From contig JAQGBZ010000190.1 in the NCBI GenBank assembly GCA_034687125.1, positions 1 to 64,000 of the forward strand: 64,000 nt of DNA. The letters run 5' to 3'. Source of the DNA: Neelides folsomi. Taxonomy: Eukaryota > Arthropoda > Collembola > Neelipleona > Neelidae. The stretch's first letter is position 1, and every line of letters starts with the position of its first letter. This document shows, piece after piece, positions 23,706 to 35,300 of the stretch. The position numbers were made by a program, and so were the translations under genes. A model generated the notes under the pieces. It did no database searches, had not been told where the DNA came from, and worked only from the letters and a program-made list of their open reading frames with translations.

Positions 23706-25352
23706 TTAAAGTTCAGCAGGCATCTTTGCTCCCTCGAGCGCAGCAAGTATATTTTGAACTGTAAGAAGAGCCATATGAGTTCTGCTTTGAATAGTCGCAC
23801 TTCCAATATGAGGAATTATAGCTGAAACATTTTATTTTAAACATTAGTTTAAAGAGCAATTAGGTTAGAGTGCTTTTGTAGTAACTTTTATTTTATAGCT
23901 GATTAATTTAATTACCACAGTTTGGAATTTTCATAAGCTCGTGGTTCAGAGGTAATGGTTCAGGAGTCATCACATCTAGCCCAGCCGAAAAGATCTTTTT
24001 AGAATTGAGAGCCTCAATCAAATCGTTTTGTTGAACGAGCCCTTAAATATTCAAAAGATCAATTATTATTAACATTTGTTTATAAATCTTTATTTCATTA
24101 AATAAACATTTTATACGATTTCGTTAAATACCTCCTCTACTCGAATTGACAAAAACAGCAGTTGGTTTCATCAGTGAGAAAGCCTTCTTATTGAAAATCT
24201 CCTTAGTCTCTGGAGTAAGAGCACTCGTACAGATTACGAAATCAGATTCTTTGCACAGTGTTTCAAAGTCCACAAATTCAGCTCCATCCACTTAAAGTAT
24301 TAACAAGCTTTTTAAAATAAGAAACTTGAAAATTATGAAATTAAACTTTATTGGATATTTTATTGGATAATATTTAAAAATTGATTTTCAAAATAACAAT
24401 ATTATAATAATAAATAATATTCACACACTGAAATCACTCAATTACCGTTTTTCTTTGTTCGACCGTTGTATAAAAATCTCTTTACATTGAACGGAACGAG
24501 TCGATCTTTCACAGCTTCGCCGATTCTTCCCATTCCAAATATGCCAACAGTTGAGTTTGCCAAACCTTGTCCGCACATCCACAATGGACCCCAAGCACAC
24601 TTTAACCATCCGCCGCTAAAATACAATGTCCAAAATAATTAAATGAGCCGAGATTGATTGCTAAATATTAAATTGTTTTTACACGTATTATAAAAAAAGT
24701 GTTACTTGAGAAGTTCCTCCCGAGCTTCGAAAAGTCTTCTTGAAGCTGCCAAAAGTATTGCCACGGTCAGTTCGGCAGTTGCGTCTGTGAGAACATCCGG
24801 TGTGTATCCAATTTTAATTCCCTGACTTTTCACAGTGGGAACGTCAATGTGGTCAACTCCTACTGACATTGTCGCAATGACTTTGAGATTCGGGCCTAAA
24901 GAACAAAAATAAATATTTCAACAAGTTGATAAAGTGAAAGAAGGTTTTAACAACATACCTGCGGCCTCAAGCAATTCTTTGTCTATTTTGTCAGTAATTA
25001 AACAAAAAATCCCGTCAACTCCCTCAACACTTTTCAAAAATGATTTTCGTTCAACCGGAAATGCCTCATTCCATTTGATAACTTCACACCTAAAGTTAAA
25101 TATTGTAATTTAATATTATTAATTGCCAATCTTAAGTTTTGTAATAATAGTTAGTTCTTGTAATAATTGTAATGTTATTAATAATTACTTTTCTCCAAGA
25201 AGATCCAATGCAGATTGTGGAACATCAGTTCTTGTAACATAAACCCTTGGGCGACTCAACATTTTCGATAAAGGACGAAAAATTATTGGAAAATTAGTAG
25301 TTAAATTATTAAACAAACTTGTGGGACTCCCTTTGAAAACTGTTCTCAGCAT
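23706..25352 (-). CDS. GRHPR: glyoxylate/hydroxypyruvate reductase (D-2-hydroxyacid dehydrogenase)
   Basis: It reduces glyoxylate to glycolate and hydroxypyruvate to D-glycerate with NAD(P)H. It is read on the minus strand from 25352 through about seven exons. The N-terminus [16 protein letters not shown] precedes the catalytic-domain start [15 protein letters not shown] and could be a targeting leader. Family marks in order are: [13 protein letters not shown] (near 24860), [15 protein letters not shown] (near 24770), the dinucleotide-binding [12 protein letters not shown] (near 24520) followed by the basic [16 protein letters not shown], the catalytic Arg in VNSSRGGLV (near 24140), [11 protein letters not shown] (near 23960) and catalytic His in IPHIGSAT (near 23810). 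The C-terminus is KMPAEL. The order and length (about 340-350 aa) are complete. Confidence 0.88.
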
Positions 25353-25941
25353 TGATTTGTTCCTTGATAATTGATAAGCTTCAACACCGGTCTTATGATA
25401 GGATGAGGAATGGGGATTATAATTATTTAAATTCTGCTAGTTGATAAAGATTATATATTACACCATATTCTTATTTTATCTTGACCTTGAATCAATATGG
25501 ATCAACAATCTTTAGCACAAAGGTTAAATATTTTACATCACAATCTAATTACTTCAAGTTCAAGACATTTATGAACGTATTTATTTATTTATGGAACCAA
25601 TACAAAGTTTCCTGTTTTGAAAACCCGTGTAAATTTGAAACTGCAGAAGACCGCTCAAGACTCAATACAAGTTTCTCATTTATCAGCTTTCTCATCATTT
25701 TACATTTATTTTATTTCGCAGAATTTGTTTCTGCTCCATTCTCATTTTAAAATATAAACTAAAATTCGTTAATCGGTGAATGTTACATATATGAAATTAT
25801 TTGTGTAAAGACTTAACATACAGAAGCTAAATTAACTAAAATTTGGTAGTGTTTAACTATAGGATGTGTTTAGTAAATTGATGTATTTGATGTTCAATTA
25901 TCATAAGAAAAAGAAACTGAATTTATTATCGGTCAAAGAAT

Positions 25942-26601
25942 TTATAGTGAAAAGGTGGAGTATCCAAAAGCATTGTAGTGATATGGAGCCGCGTGATAAG
26001 CGACAGGGGCAGCAACAGAATGAACAGCAGCAACTGGTGCATGAACAACTGGTGCATGAACAACTGGAGTGGCCACTGGGGCAGCATGATGATAAGTCAC
26101 AGCAGGTTGAACTAAAGTCGGAACATGACGGTAGTGGACCTATTCAAAACAGATACAAACGTTATTTAAACTCGATTAAAATTTTAAAATTAAATCCCAT
26201 AAATATAAAATAATACCTCAGGTTGATCAATAGTAATTGGTTGTTTCACGACGGTTGTTTCAGGTGCATTGTAGGTCACTGAACCAAGAAGTGGAGCTCC
26301 AAGTGCAGGCTATTTTAATCAAATCATAATTATGTTTATGCTCATTATACTCGAATTATGATCTTTAAATTATCGATTTATGCAATTAACGCTTACACTT
26401 GAGGCATAGCTGGTAGCTGGAAGGAGTCCAGCATTGGTGGTGGCAATAATTGCCGAAACAAAGAGAATCTATAACAAAACAATTGAAATTCTTTTAGCAC
26501 AAAACATAGCGTTGCTAAAATAAAGTAAATATATTATAAGGTAGCTTTTACCAAAAATTTATATAAAGATTAAAAATTGAATAACTTACAATCTTGTACA
26601 T
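25942..26601 (-). CDS. cuticle protein with AAP/VHAPV repeats (124 aa)
   Basis: A likely exoskeleton protein. Four exons (26601-26590, 26468-26397, 26309-26217, 26139-25942) sum to 375 nt. MYKIILFVSAIIATTNAG is a signal peptide split by the first intron, which follows codon 4 as is usual for arthropod cuticle genes. The mature part has VTYNAPETTVVKQPITIDQPE, then a His/Ala/Pro/Val-rich tail with repeated PVVHAPV and AAPVAYHAAP units. There is no R&R chitin-binding consensus, so it fits the low-complexity Ala/Pro/Val cuticular classes. The plus-strand open frame over the same place (25866-26213) is a shadow. Confidence 0.78.
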
Positions 26602-26984
26602 GATGATTCGAATTAGTGGATTCGACTGATGGAATAATTCAAGAACAAAATTCTTTTATAGAAACCCATCCACACCCAAAGTTGAGTTTATAATGCATTG
26701 CGTGACATTTGTTTTTCAATTTGTTATAAAAAATCATTTTAAAAAATTTAAACAATTTAGGTATTCATCAATCATTGGTTCCATTAGCATGGGCTTTAGC
26801 ACATTACCATATATTCATGATCATTCCAATATGAATGAGTAAGAGATGATGGGAAAAAGAAGGAAGAATGCGGAATGAATTTAACAATATATTTTCATCT
26901 CATGAATTCCTCTCTAACGCCAGAGACAGTAAAAACAACAATGGAAAATGGAGCACTCAATCTTCAATTGATGACTATAGAGTA

Positions 26985-27398
26985 CCGTTATTGTTCAATT
27001 AAGAGCCTGGGCTCTTATTAAAAAATTAGGTTTCATGGGGGGGGGGGCTCTTATTCGAGCAGAGGCTCTTATTAAATAATTTAGAAAATATTGTTCATTT
27101 ATATAAATTCATTTCGTCAAATTACAACAATATTATTCTTCATCGCTGCTAGAGCCTTCATTTATAACATCAAGTTTATATGAAATTGAATATTGCTTCT
27201 TTAATGACATTTTAATTGTTTAAATATTGGAAATAAACAATAAATTTAAATCGACATGTAATATTGACTTTTGACAGAACGCTATTATGTGCGCGGGATA
27301 GGAGGCTCTTATTAAAAAATTAGGTTTCGATGGGGGGGGGGGCTCTTATTCGAGCAGGGCTATTATTCGAACAGAGGCTCTTATTCGAACAATAACGG
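26985..27398. mobile_element. 414-bp pogo/Tc1-like miniature element
   Basis: The inverted ends are CCGTTATTGTTCAATTAAGAG on the left and, reverse-complemented, CCGTTATTGTTCGAATAAGAG on the right. TA flanks both (26983-26984 and 27399-27400), as for TA-targeting transposases. Just inside, repeats of GGCTCTTATT and GGTTTC.TGGGGGGGG occur near both ends in direct orientation. The centre encodes a short transposase-like fragment on the minus strand. Confidence 0.8.
27133..27210 (-). pseudogene. transposase remnant inside the miniature element (25 codons)
   Basis: ATG at 27210 opens a 25-codon frame starting MSLKKQYSISYKLDVINEG. This looks like the beginning of the CENP-B/pogo-type helix-turn-helix (basic start, Y-S-x-x-F/Y-K-L-x-V-I). 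It runs directly into an acidic GSSSDEE and a stop, as at the C-terminus of such proteins. I infer an internal deletion that fused the two ends of a transposase gene. Confidence 0.5.
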
Positions 27399-27400
27399 TA

Positions 27401-28254
27401 TGTAATGTAAGAAATCTATCACGCCCTTGATTCAACTCATAGACGCCAAGGACGAACAACTTTCATTAAAGTTACTTACATGAATCCTTATTAAGTCTGG
27501 ATTGAGCAAAATGAGAAAATCCTATCTAAATTAAAAAAAAGATCATTATTATTGAAAAGTAATGCGGAATGAATTTCAAGGAAAATAGCAAATATAAACT
27601 TTTCATTCTTCCAAACGTTCTCATAATACTGTTCAGTATTCATATTCAAATAAAAAATTACAACATCAGTATAAACATTTACCTTACTTTAATTTTTGTA
27701 TCATTTATGATAAATGATAATTATCGACTATTTATATTTATAATTATAATATAAAAGAGTATGTATAATTAATCAAAAAGATATTTAGTAAATAAATATT
27801 CCATCATCCATCATATTCATACATCATTCCATTTACATAATTCCATAAATATATCGTTGTTGTTAACTTTTCTTACTAGATAAAGTTTCACTATTCCCCG
27901 AAGGTTATTAGATTTTAAAGTCTGGTGAAATTGAAATTGATAATTTAGCGCTCAAACTTTCATGGCTTCTCGCATAAGTTCTGACGGAGAAGAATCTCCC
28001 TATATCTGATATACAGCCATCCAAGTTCCTCCGCTTTTCACTTTCATTTCATTGTGAACAAAAAGTGGATTTGATTTTTAAATATTAAGCATTTTAATTC
28101 AGTGATGTAATATTATTCTGACTATAACTCAATCCTTTTATTTCCATTAATCAATATCGATAGTTAGGAGTTCCAGATTTAGTTGTATTAGTCGAACCCT
28201 TTATAATAACACTAATCATTTAAATTGAATCGATATTAACTTTTAAAGCAAAAT
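27401..28254. other. intergenic, AT-rich
   Basis: No gene seen; holds the upstream region of the RING gene. A 61-codon Ile/Asn/Phe-rich frame at 27569 looks random. Confidence 0.4.
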
Positions 28255-30679
28255 ATGCCGATGGCTGGGGTAAGTTTTAATTCAATTTTATTTCTACTTA
28301 AAAGAGTTAGTAGGATTGCTCATTTTTGTCTTTTCAGCCAAACGCAACCCCAGCTGTGAGTACACCTGGAAATAATAATAATGCTGGAGCAGGAGCAGCC
28401 GTCGCAAACAATGCTGTCCCTGGATCGAATAAAACTTGGGAATTGAGTGATTATGAACTTCATCGAACTCCTCAAGATGCGATTCAAGATGGATCGGAGA
28501 TTGCGGTTTCTCCTCGAGCTCTCCATTCTGAACTGATGTGCCCTATTTGCCTCGACATGCTCGACAGTACAATGACGACGAAAGGTTTGTTAACTTTTCT
28601 ATTAATATATTACATAATCTACCTTTATAAAATATTAAGCTTTAAATTTGTTCGGGGACTTTTCTCACTCACTATAACAGTTTGGGCTGAAATAAAAATA
28701 CCAACCTGACCGGAATCTTTCCGAGGTCAAAATGACGGGAGGGTTTTTTGATTAAACCGATGGTCTTCGAGAAATCTGCGACAATGTGGGCATTGGCAAG
28801 AAAGAGATACACAAACTTTTGAAATATTTTGGAAAAGTTGGCGAGTTTGAGTTTGAGACAAACGCTCATATGGAAACGTTTTTTAACAAATTCTTTTCCT
28901 CCCTCCATTTCAATACATTTTAATTCCAAACCGAACTGTCATTTTTTGTCATGGGATAGGGGGAGATTTTTAAGTTAAGGTTTCAAGTGGCTATTAACAG
29001 TAGTTAACATATAGACAACATGATCCGAATCGGACCGGAGCGTAACGTAAAAAATTCGGAATACTATCGGAATCGGAACGGAACGTTCCGGTTTGTTCCG
29101 GCGTCCCAGCTCGGGTAATACCCGAATTGGGTAGCAAATGCCGAGTTCTGGGTCGTGGTCATAATTTTTAAAGGTTTTTAATTTTAATTCAGCTCACACT
29201 GTTGTATTAAGTGCTAAAGTCGACGGATTACGGAAACAAACTGATATTTTATAACTAATGGCCAGCAATGGGCCCGTCTCCCGACGGGGCGGTAATTTCA
29301 ACCCATTAAAAATCTTTTATTGGAAATCGTTGGAAATCCTCGATATAAATATGTACCATTTAAAAGATTTTTAATGGATTGAAATTACCATCCCGTCGGG
29401 AGACGGGCCCATTGCTGGTATTTATATACAATTTTCCAATAGTACGTACTTATAAAATCTATAATGACTCTTTGTTGTAATTTTGCCATATTTTATATTT
29501 CAGAGTGCCTCCACAGATTCTGTGCCGAATGTATTATTACAGCCCTAAGGTCTGGGAATAAAGAGTGCCCCACTTGCAGGAAGAAGCTCGTGTCAAAAAG
29601 ATCTCTCCGACCCGATCCAAATTTTGATATGCTCATTTCAAAAATTTATCCTTCAAGGTAATTTTATTTATTATTATATATAGCAATATGTTTATCCCGC
29701 TTATTATCTAAGTATACAATATTAACTTTATTTCCAGAGACGAATATGAAGCTCAGCAGCAAAAAGCGATGGCGAGGCTTTCAAAGAGTCACAACCAACT
29801 CGCTCTTGCCTCCTCCATTGAAGAAGGAATGAAGGCCCAATCTCAGATTCGAAAAGCAAAGCCAGCAGGAAAAGGAACAGCCGTGGCCAATTCCGGAAAT
29901 GAAACCGGTGATGGAACAGGAACTGTCGTCACAGACGCTCCTCCTTCCAACAGTGGAGGGCCGAATGCAAACGGTGGGACGACTACGGCAACCCCAAGTA
30001 TCGTTGGAATTCCTAACGTAGGAAATGGGATGCCGGGAGCTTCGGCGGCCTCGGCTTCAAACCAAAGTGGAGCAATTCCTCTTCCATCTCCTGCAAAGAG
30101 TCGAACAGAGTCTGTTGGTGAATCTTCAAACACTTCTGGTAATTGAAATTGGATTAATATTGAAATGCCATACTTCAAATAAGAAATATAAAATTATCAC
30201 AATTTAAAAAACAGACATTTTGAATAATAAATTATTTATTTAATATAAAAAGGTTATTCCGAAGAAGTGACAGAAGTTGAACTTGTCTTTAAACCTCATC
30301 CTGACATGGTGTCGGCTAGTGCAAGTGGAATTGCCACTGCTCAGAATCAGATAAGATACATCAAAACGACTGCAAATGCTTCGGTATGAATTCTTTACTA
30401 GCAATTTTCATAAATTCGATCAAAACTTGTCTAGATTATTTATCTAATTAAATTCATTCATTAAAGGTTGAGCACTTGGCGAAGTATTTGGGAATGCGAT
30501 TGGCGTTGGACGCACAGAGTGAAGCGAGTTCGCCACTCCATAATTGCACAATTTACGTAAATGCCACAGGAGGAGAATTCACAACCGTGCAACAGAACCA
30601 AACCTTATCACAAGTTTGTGAAAAATACTGGCGATTTAACAAGCCTCTGGAGATGTATTACTCTTGGAAGAAGATTTGA
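28255..30679 (+). CDS. RING1/RING2 (Sex combs extra) E3 ubiquitin ligase of PRC1, 386 aa
   Basis: This is the nuclear catalytic subunit of Polycomb repressive complex 1, which mono-ubiquitinates histone H2A. Six exons (28255-28269, 28338-28584, 29504-29657, 29738-30138, 30253-30383, 30467-30679) total 1161 nt in phase. After a Gly/Ala/Asn-rich leader come [18 protein letters not shown], then the C3HC4 RING (CPICLDML...[11 protein letters not shown]...CPTCRKKL, about residues 75-125), then [20 protein letters not shown] and the [12 protein letters not shown] helix, all family signatures. A Gly/Ala/Asn-rich linker leads to the C-terminal RAWUL fold ([11 protein letters not shown]...[12 protein letters not shown]...LSQVCEKYW). 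The 919-bp second intron splits the RING and carries transposon debris. Ring1 or Ring2 paralogy cannot be assigned. Confidence 0.93.
28980..29165. repeat. possible transposon fragment in RING gene intron 2
   Basis: A GC-richer patch of GGAACGGAACGTTCCGG-type motifs and CGGGTAATACCCG palindromes in an otherwise AT-rich intron. No ends or duplication could be defined. Confidence 0.3.
29262..29418. mobile_element. 157-bp foldback element in RING gene intron 2
   Basis: The left arm starts CCAGCAATGGGCCCGTCTCC and continues through CGACGGG and GGTAATTTCAA.CCATTAAAAATC. The right arm is its near-perfect reverse complement over about 60 bp, leaving a short loop. No coding capacity. Confidence 0.75.
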
Positions 30680-32388
30680 ATATAATAATTATATCATTCT
30701 GAACAAACTGAACAATAGATGATAGAAAATGTATGAATGAGAATAGTTTTAAATAGTTATTTTCTACTATACATACTTACAGATATTATACTTTAATTCG
30801 GTAAATTATTATATAATCTTAAATTTCCAATCTCTTTGTACAAAACAAAAATTTATTGTATTTATTATTTGTTAAAATATCCAGCAATTATTGTATCTTA
30901 ACGTATTTAATTATTTATATTATAAATAATTAAATATTATGATCATATTATGATCTTATAATTAATCGTTTCGCTAATTTAAACTTTTCTAAAATGGGTC
31001 AGCGCAAGTTTTCTATATTAGGTACACTCTATTTTAATATTCGACTTCATCCTTATTTCAAGAATTATTATAGAACTTGGATAAGTTCAGTGTTAGTTCC
31101 TCAAAAAAATTTATCTTTGTAATCATTTGTTTAACCCCTCCTGGATTAATACTTGTAATAATAATATTTATTAAGTAAAGATTTCCCGAGCAGTGTGAAA
31201 TTAATAATACTTACATCTTGACATTTGAAATTCGAAGCTGTAGAGAGATATTATGAGATGCTTGAAAGGTTGTCCAACTTTAGATTCATGAAAAATCTTA
31301 TCAATATTCTATTCATTGTTTTTCATCGAAATATTAATATCTTTAAATAAGTAACTAAGAATTAATTCTAATTCCATTATGAATTATGAGCTAATAAAGA
31401 AATATTATATCATGCAAAAATAAAGACATATTTTGTTTCAAATCAATTAAAGAATTTAATTTAATAATGTAACAAACAGAGACAAGGAATTGTTGCAAAT
31501 GTCGAACGTTGAACTCCTGCCCTATAACCTGCCCTGATCTCCCTTTGCCTCGCTTTCTTCTCAATCAGAGAAGTTCATTTGCCATTCATCTTCATTCCTG
31601 GACTGAAGTTAAGGAAAAGAAAATTCTCATTTGGAGAAAATCATTTTCTTGCTAATTCAACCTTAATGACAAGCAGTGAATTGTGAACAAAGGTAAAGAT
31701 AATTATTCAATTAATATTAGACTTTTGTTCAAAATCCTTTATATTGGATTTTTACTAGTAAAATAATTTTTTTCATTGAGATATTTCCGCATAGAATGTG
31801 GCACATTGGCACAAACTATAAAGCTATTTAGCTATCGCTCAATTATTTTAGCATTTCTTTATTTCTCACATTTTCTTTATTTGCTCAATCAATTCAATTC
31901 CAATTTTATCCATCGTGCTCAGTATTGTATCATTTAGGCGTTCAGCGTTATCTTTATTCATTATCATTGCCGATACATATTTTTATCACTTTTTTCAGTT
32001 TCTTTTGTTAAAATGTCTATTTTATTTATTTGAAGACGAATGTCACGTTTGAGCTAGCTTTGTTAAGTATGTTTTTGCACTGCTTTTGTAGCAATGTTAA
32101 ATTAGGAATCCTGAGCCCATATATTGTTTACCTAATTTGGGTTTATCGGGTATTATCAATAAATAGCAAGCATTTATTTATTTTGTTTTTTAGGTTCATC
32201 AATTTCTACACTCTATGTTTTACGCGTTCTCGTTCTCGTGAAACTAATCCGTGGATAGTCATTTGGATAAAAGGTGATTTGCCATATATGTCATATTTAT
32301 TTAAGAAAATCTATATTGATCATGTATAAAATTTTTGCGTATTATATTCAAATTAGCTTTCATTACGTTTACATTACAAGTAGTCAAA
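30680..32388. other. intergenic and likely 5' region of the Tudor/helicase gene
   Basis: No accepted coding sequence. A less AT-rich patch at about 31490-31640 could be promoter or 5' untranslated exon. The open frame at 32030-32329 is Phe/Ile/Tyr-rich and has no splice partner. Confidence 0.4.
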
Positions 32389-35300
32389 ATGTCTAAACTC
32401 AAACCCATAGAAGTTTTGAGTATTTTGAGTCCAGTCAAATTCATAGTCACGTTTAATGACGAAAGTGATGGCAGTGCAAAAGCTATTAAATTTATTGAAA
32501 AGAATATCACAAACGACTGGAATATCTTGCAAAAGCCAATTTCCAGAGATGCTGCCCAATTGGGAACTGTAATTAAAACTATTTAATAATTTAATATTAA
32601 AACTCTGCATGATTCATAATACAAAAGTTTGAAGATGATATATTGAGATAACATTAATGATTTTATATTTTTAATAGCATGTTTCTGTTCATCTCACAAA
32701 GTATAAAAGAGGACGACGTGGAATAATCCAACAAATCTTTCCAAAATCATCAGGAGTTTACGAATACAAAGTATTCCTGTATGATTATGGAATTTTCGAG
32801 TAAGCTATATTTTGGCATTTTTTTAATTTTCGAAATGAATCCTTCAATTTTGTATTATTAATATCTTTTATTTCAATATCTTTTGAATTTTATCAATGTT
32901 AATCAATTATTTGTATTAAGAAATGCGTCGGCTCAATATATGGGAACTTTGTTGAGTGAATTCATTCTTAAAATGGAGCCTCGCTCAAAAATATTGACAC
33001 TTCCTGGATTTACTCCTGCCAAAATTCTCAATGTTGGCCTCGAAGGACTTTTGACGGGCAAAGCAGCAAATCCAGTTTATGTGTAAAGTTTCTTTTTATT
33101 TACCAACTTAGATATTTTTTCGATTTTTCAATTTTAAATGTTTAAAGACCTGGGGACGAATGGACTCAACGGGGAATCAAATTTGTTATTGATTGGCTCA
33201 AAGATCAGAAGCTCAAAGGATCAGTTTACAAACATGAAAATGATGTAAAAATATTTGGAGACATTTGCATTTATCGAGAAGGACAAAAAGCCAGTTTGGA
33301 TGATTCTCTGTCTAAAACCTTAGAGGTTAATCACATTGGATTATTCAGCTTGGAACAGTTTCAAAGAGAGGCATCCACTTCTGCTGATTCATCAGATGAA
33401 GAAGATTGGAAAGGAAATTTCGTACAATCGCCTTTGACTGTAGTAAGTTTAACACTTTGATTTGAATAATATAACATAATAATTTATTTGGGCAATATAA
33501 TCCGAAGAGATATATAAATCTACCATTTTTATAATTTACATAATATTGAAAATCTTTCTTTAGGAAAATTCTCGCTATTCAGAATCTGATCTCTTGAAGT
33601 TGGGTTTGATTAATCCTAAGAAAAGGCAAAAGCGAAAGTCGATGGATATTGAACAAACCAATGTAGATTTGTCACCATTGTCCTCACCATCTCGAGACAT
33701 AGAATCAAATGAATTGTTAGAAACAAAGAATCAAAGTTCGAGCGGGAAACAATCTGACTCCGATGAACGTAAAAAGAACCTGAACTCATACACAGCAAAG
33801 CGTTTGCTCAAATATAAAAGCAAGATGTCTTCCGATAACGTTACTGCAATGCCAAATAAAAGTGGTGCTAAAGAACAAGCCAATGAAGTCCTTAAAAACG
33901 AGACATTGGAGGGAAACGTTGAGACCAACAAAGAAATTAATGGAGCTAAAATGCTCGATAGTGAGTTAGACGTTAGCAATGACAATATTGAAGTGTGTGA
34001 CATGGAAATGGATGAAGAAGAAAAAGAAGAGGAATTCTCTGATGCCCTCAATGATGGATTTGAATCTGAAGGCGCTGAAATAAAACAAGTCACTTCAATA
34101 AGTAATTTGAAAGTAGATGAATCTGAAATGATTAAAGAAATTGAGAAAGAACATCCCAAATCTCCAGATGTTAATCAAAAGGGAAATTCTTCAGAAACAA
34201 ATAAAGAAATGGTGCCACCACAAGACACAAATGAAGACAGCTCGAGTGAATCAGAAGAAACTAATGATAAAGGTTCTGAAAGTTCAGAAACTGAGGAAGA
34301 ACATTATTACGAGTCTTTTGGGGGTTCTGCACTTGACATTCACATTGACGATGAAAACCCTTCTGACACTTTGGATGAAGAGGAATACTTTGAAATTCCA
34401 TTTCCATCATCGTCAAATGAAGCTGAGACTGAAGAACAAAGTAGTGAAGAAGTTGATCGAGTTGAATTTTCTGAACCTGAGGATGTCCTGAAGGAAATTC
34501 CATCTAAGAAACTTGTAGTTGTACCTGATGACGAAGACCAAAGTGACACTGCTAAATTTAAACAAAAACAAAAAGAGCATATTTATCAACACATGATAAC
34601 TCCATGTTCACGTCTTATGGATATCCCAGGCAAAACTTTGTCAAGGGGGAAAATGTTAGAACATCGTTATGAGAAAATGTATAATCACCCTCTTTTCTAC
34701 ACAGTCAAAGATGTGGGTTTTATTTTTATAGTTTATAATACTCTATTATTTAATTAATTTAAACATCTAGGTATATTGGAAGATTTATTTTATGATTTTA
34801 ATTAATAGGCAATGCATCATCTCGATATTGAAGAAATTAACAGTCTTCAAAAATCAGCTTGGCCTCATGTGACACGCGGACGAAATGTTTTCATTGTGTC
34901 TGGAAATAATCATAAAGCTGGAGGAACGTTGTCTTATTTGGTCCCAATACTTGCTAACTTGCTTGATGGCAGCACTAAAAAATTAATTCCTCCAACGGTG
35001 AGTAAATATAATTAAAAGTGTAGAGACTTTTGATTTTTATTTTCAATTGTTTTCTTTAATAGAGTCGTCCATCTCCTTGTTGTATTATTCTTTGCGCAAA
35101 TTCAACATCGGGAAATAAAATTCTTCATCATGTTGACCATGTTGTTAAATATGTGAAGAATGAGGAGAAAATCTTTGGCCACTACTTCAATGTGAATGAT
35201 CTCAGAGCTCGAAAAAATCTAAGAGACGGATGTGAAATTGTAATTACAACCCCTGATCTCTTGATTCAGTTCCTTGACAGATGCAGAAGCTATTTTAGCT

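Noticed and set aside
27030..27350. Possible CRISPR-like or tandem regulatory array from repeated GGCTCTTATT units
   Set aside because: The units are subterminal repeats of a TA-flanked miniature transposon, and nothing else suggests a prokaryotic array.
28672..28929. 85-codon minus-strand open frame in RING gene intron 2
   Set aside because: Lies in an intron with transposon debris, and the translation shows no transposase motif.
32030..32329. 99-codon open frame before the Tudor/helicase gene
   Set aside because: Phe/Ile/Tyr-rich chance-like translation. The in-phase exon chain starts cleanly at 32389.
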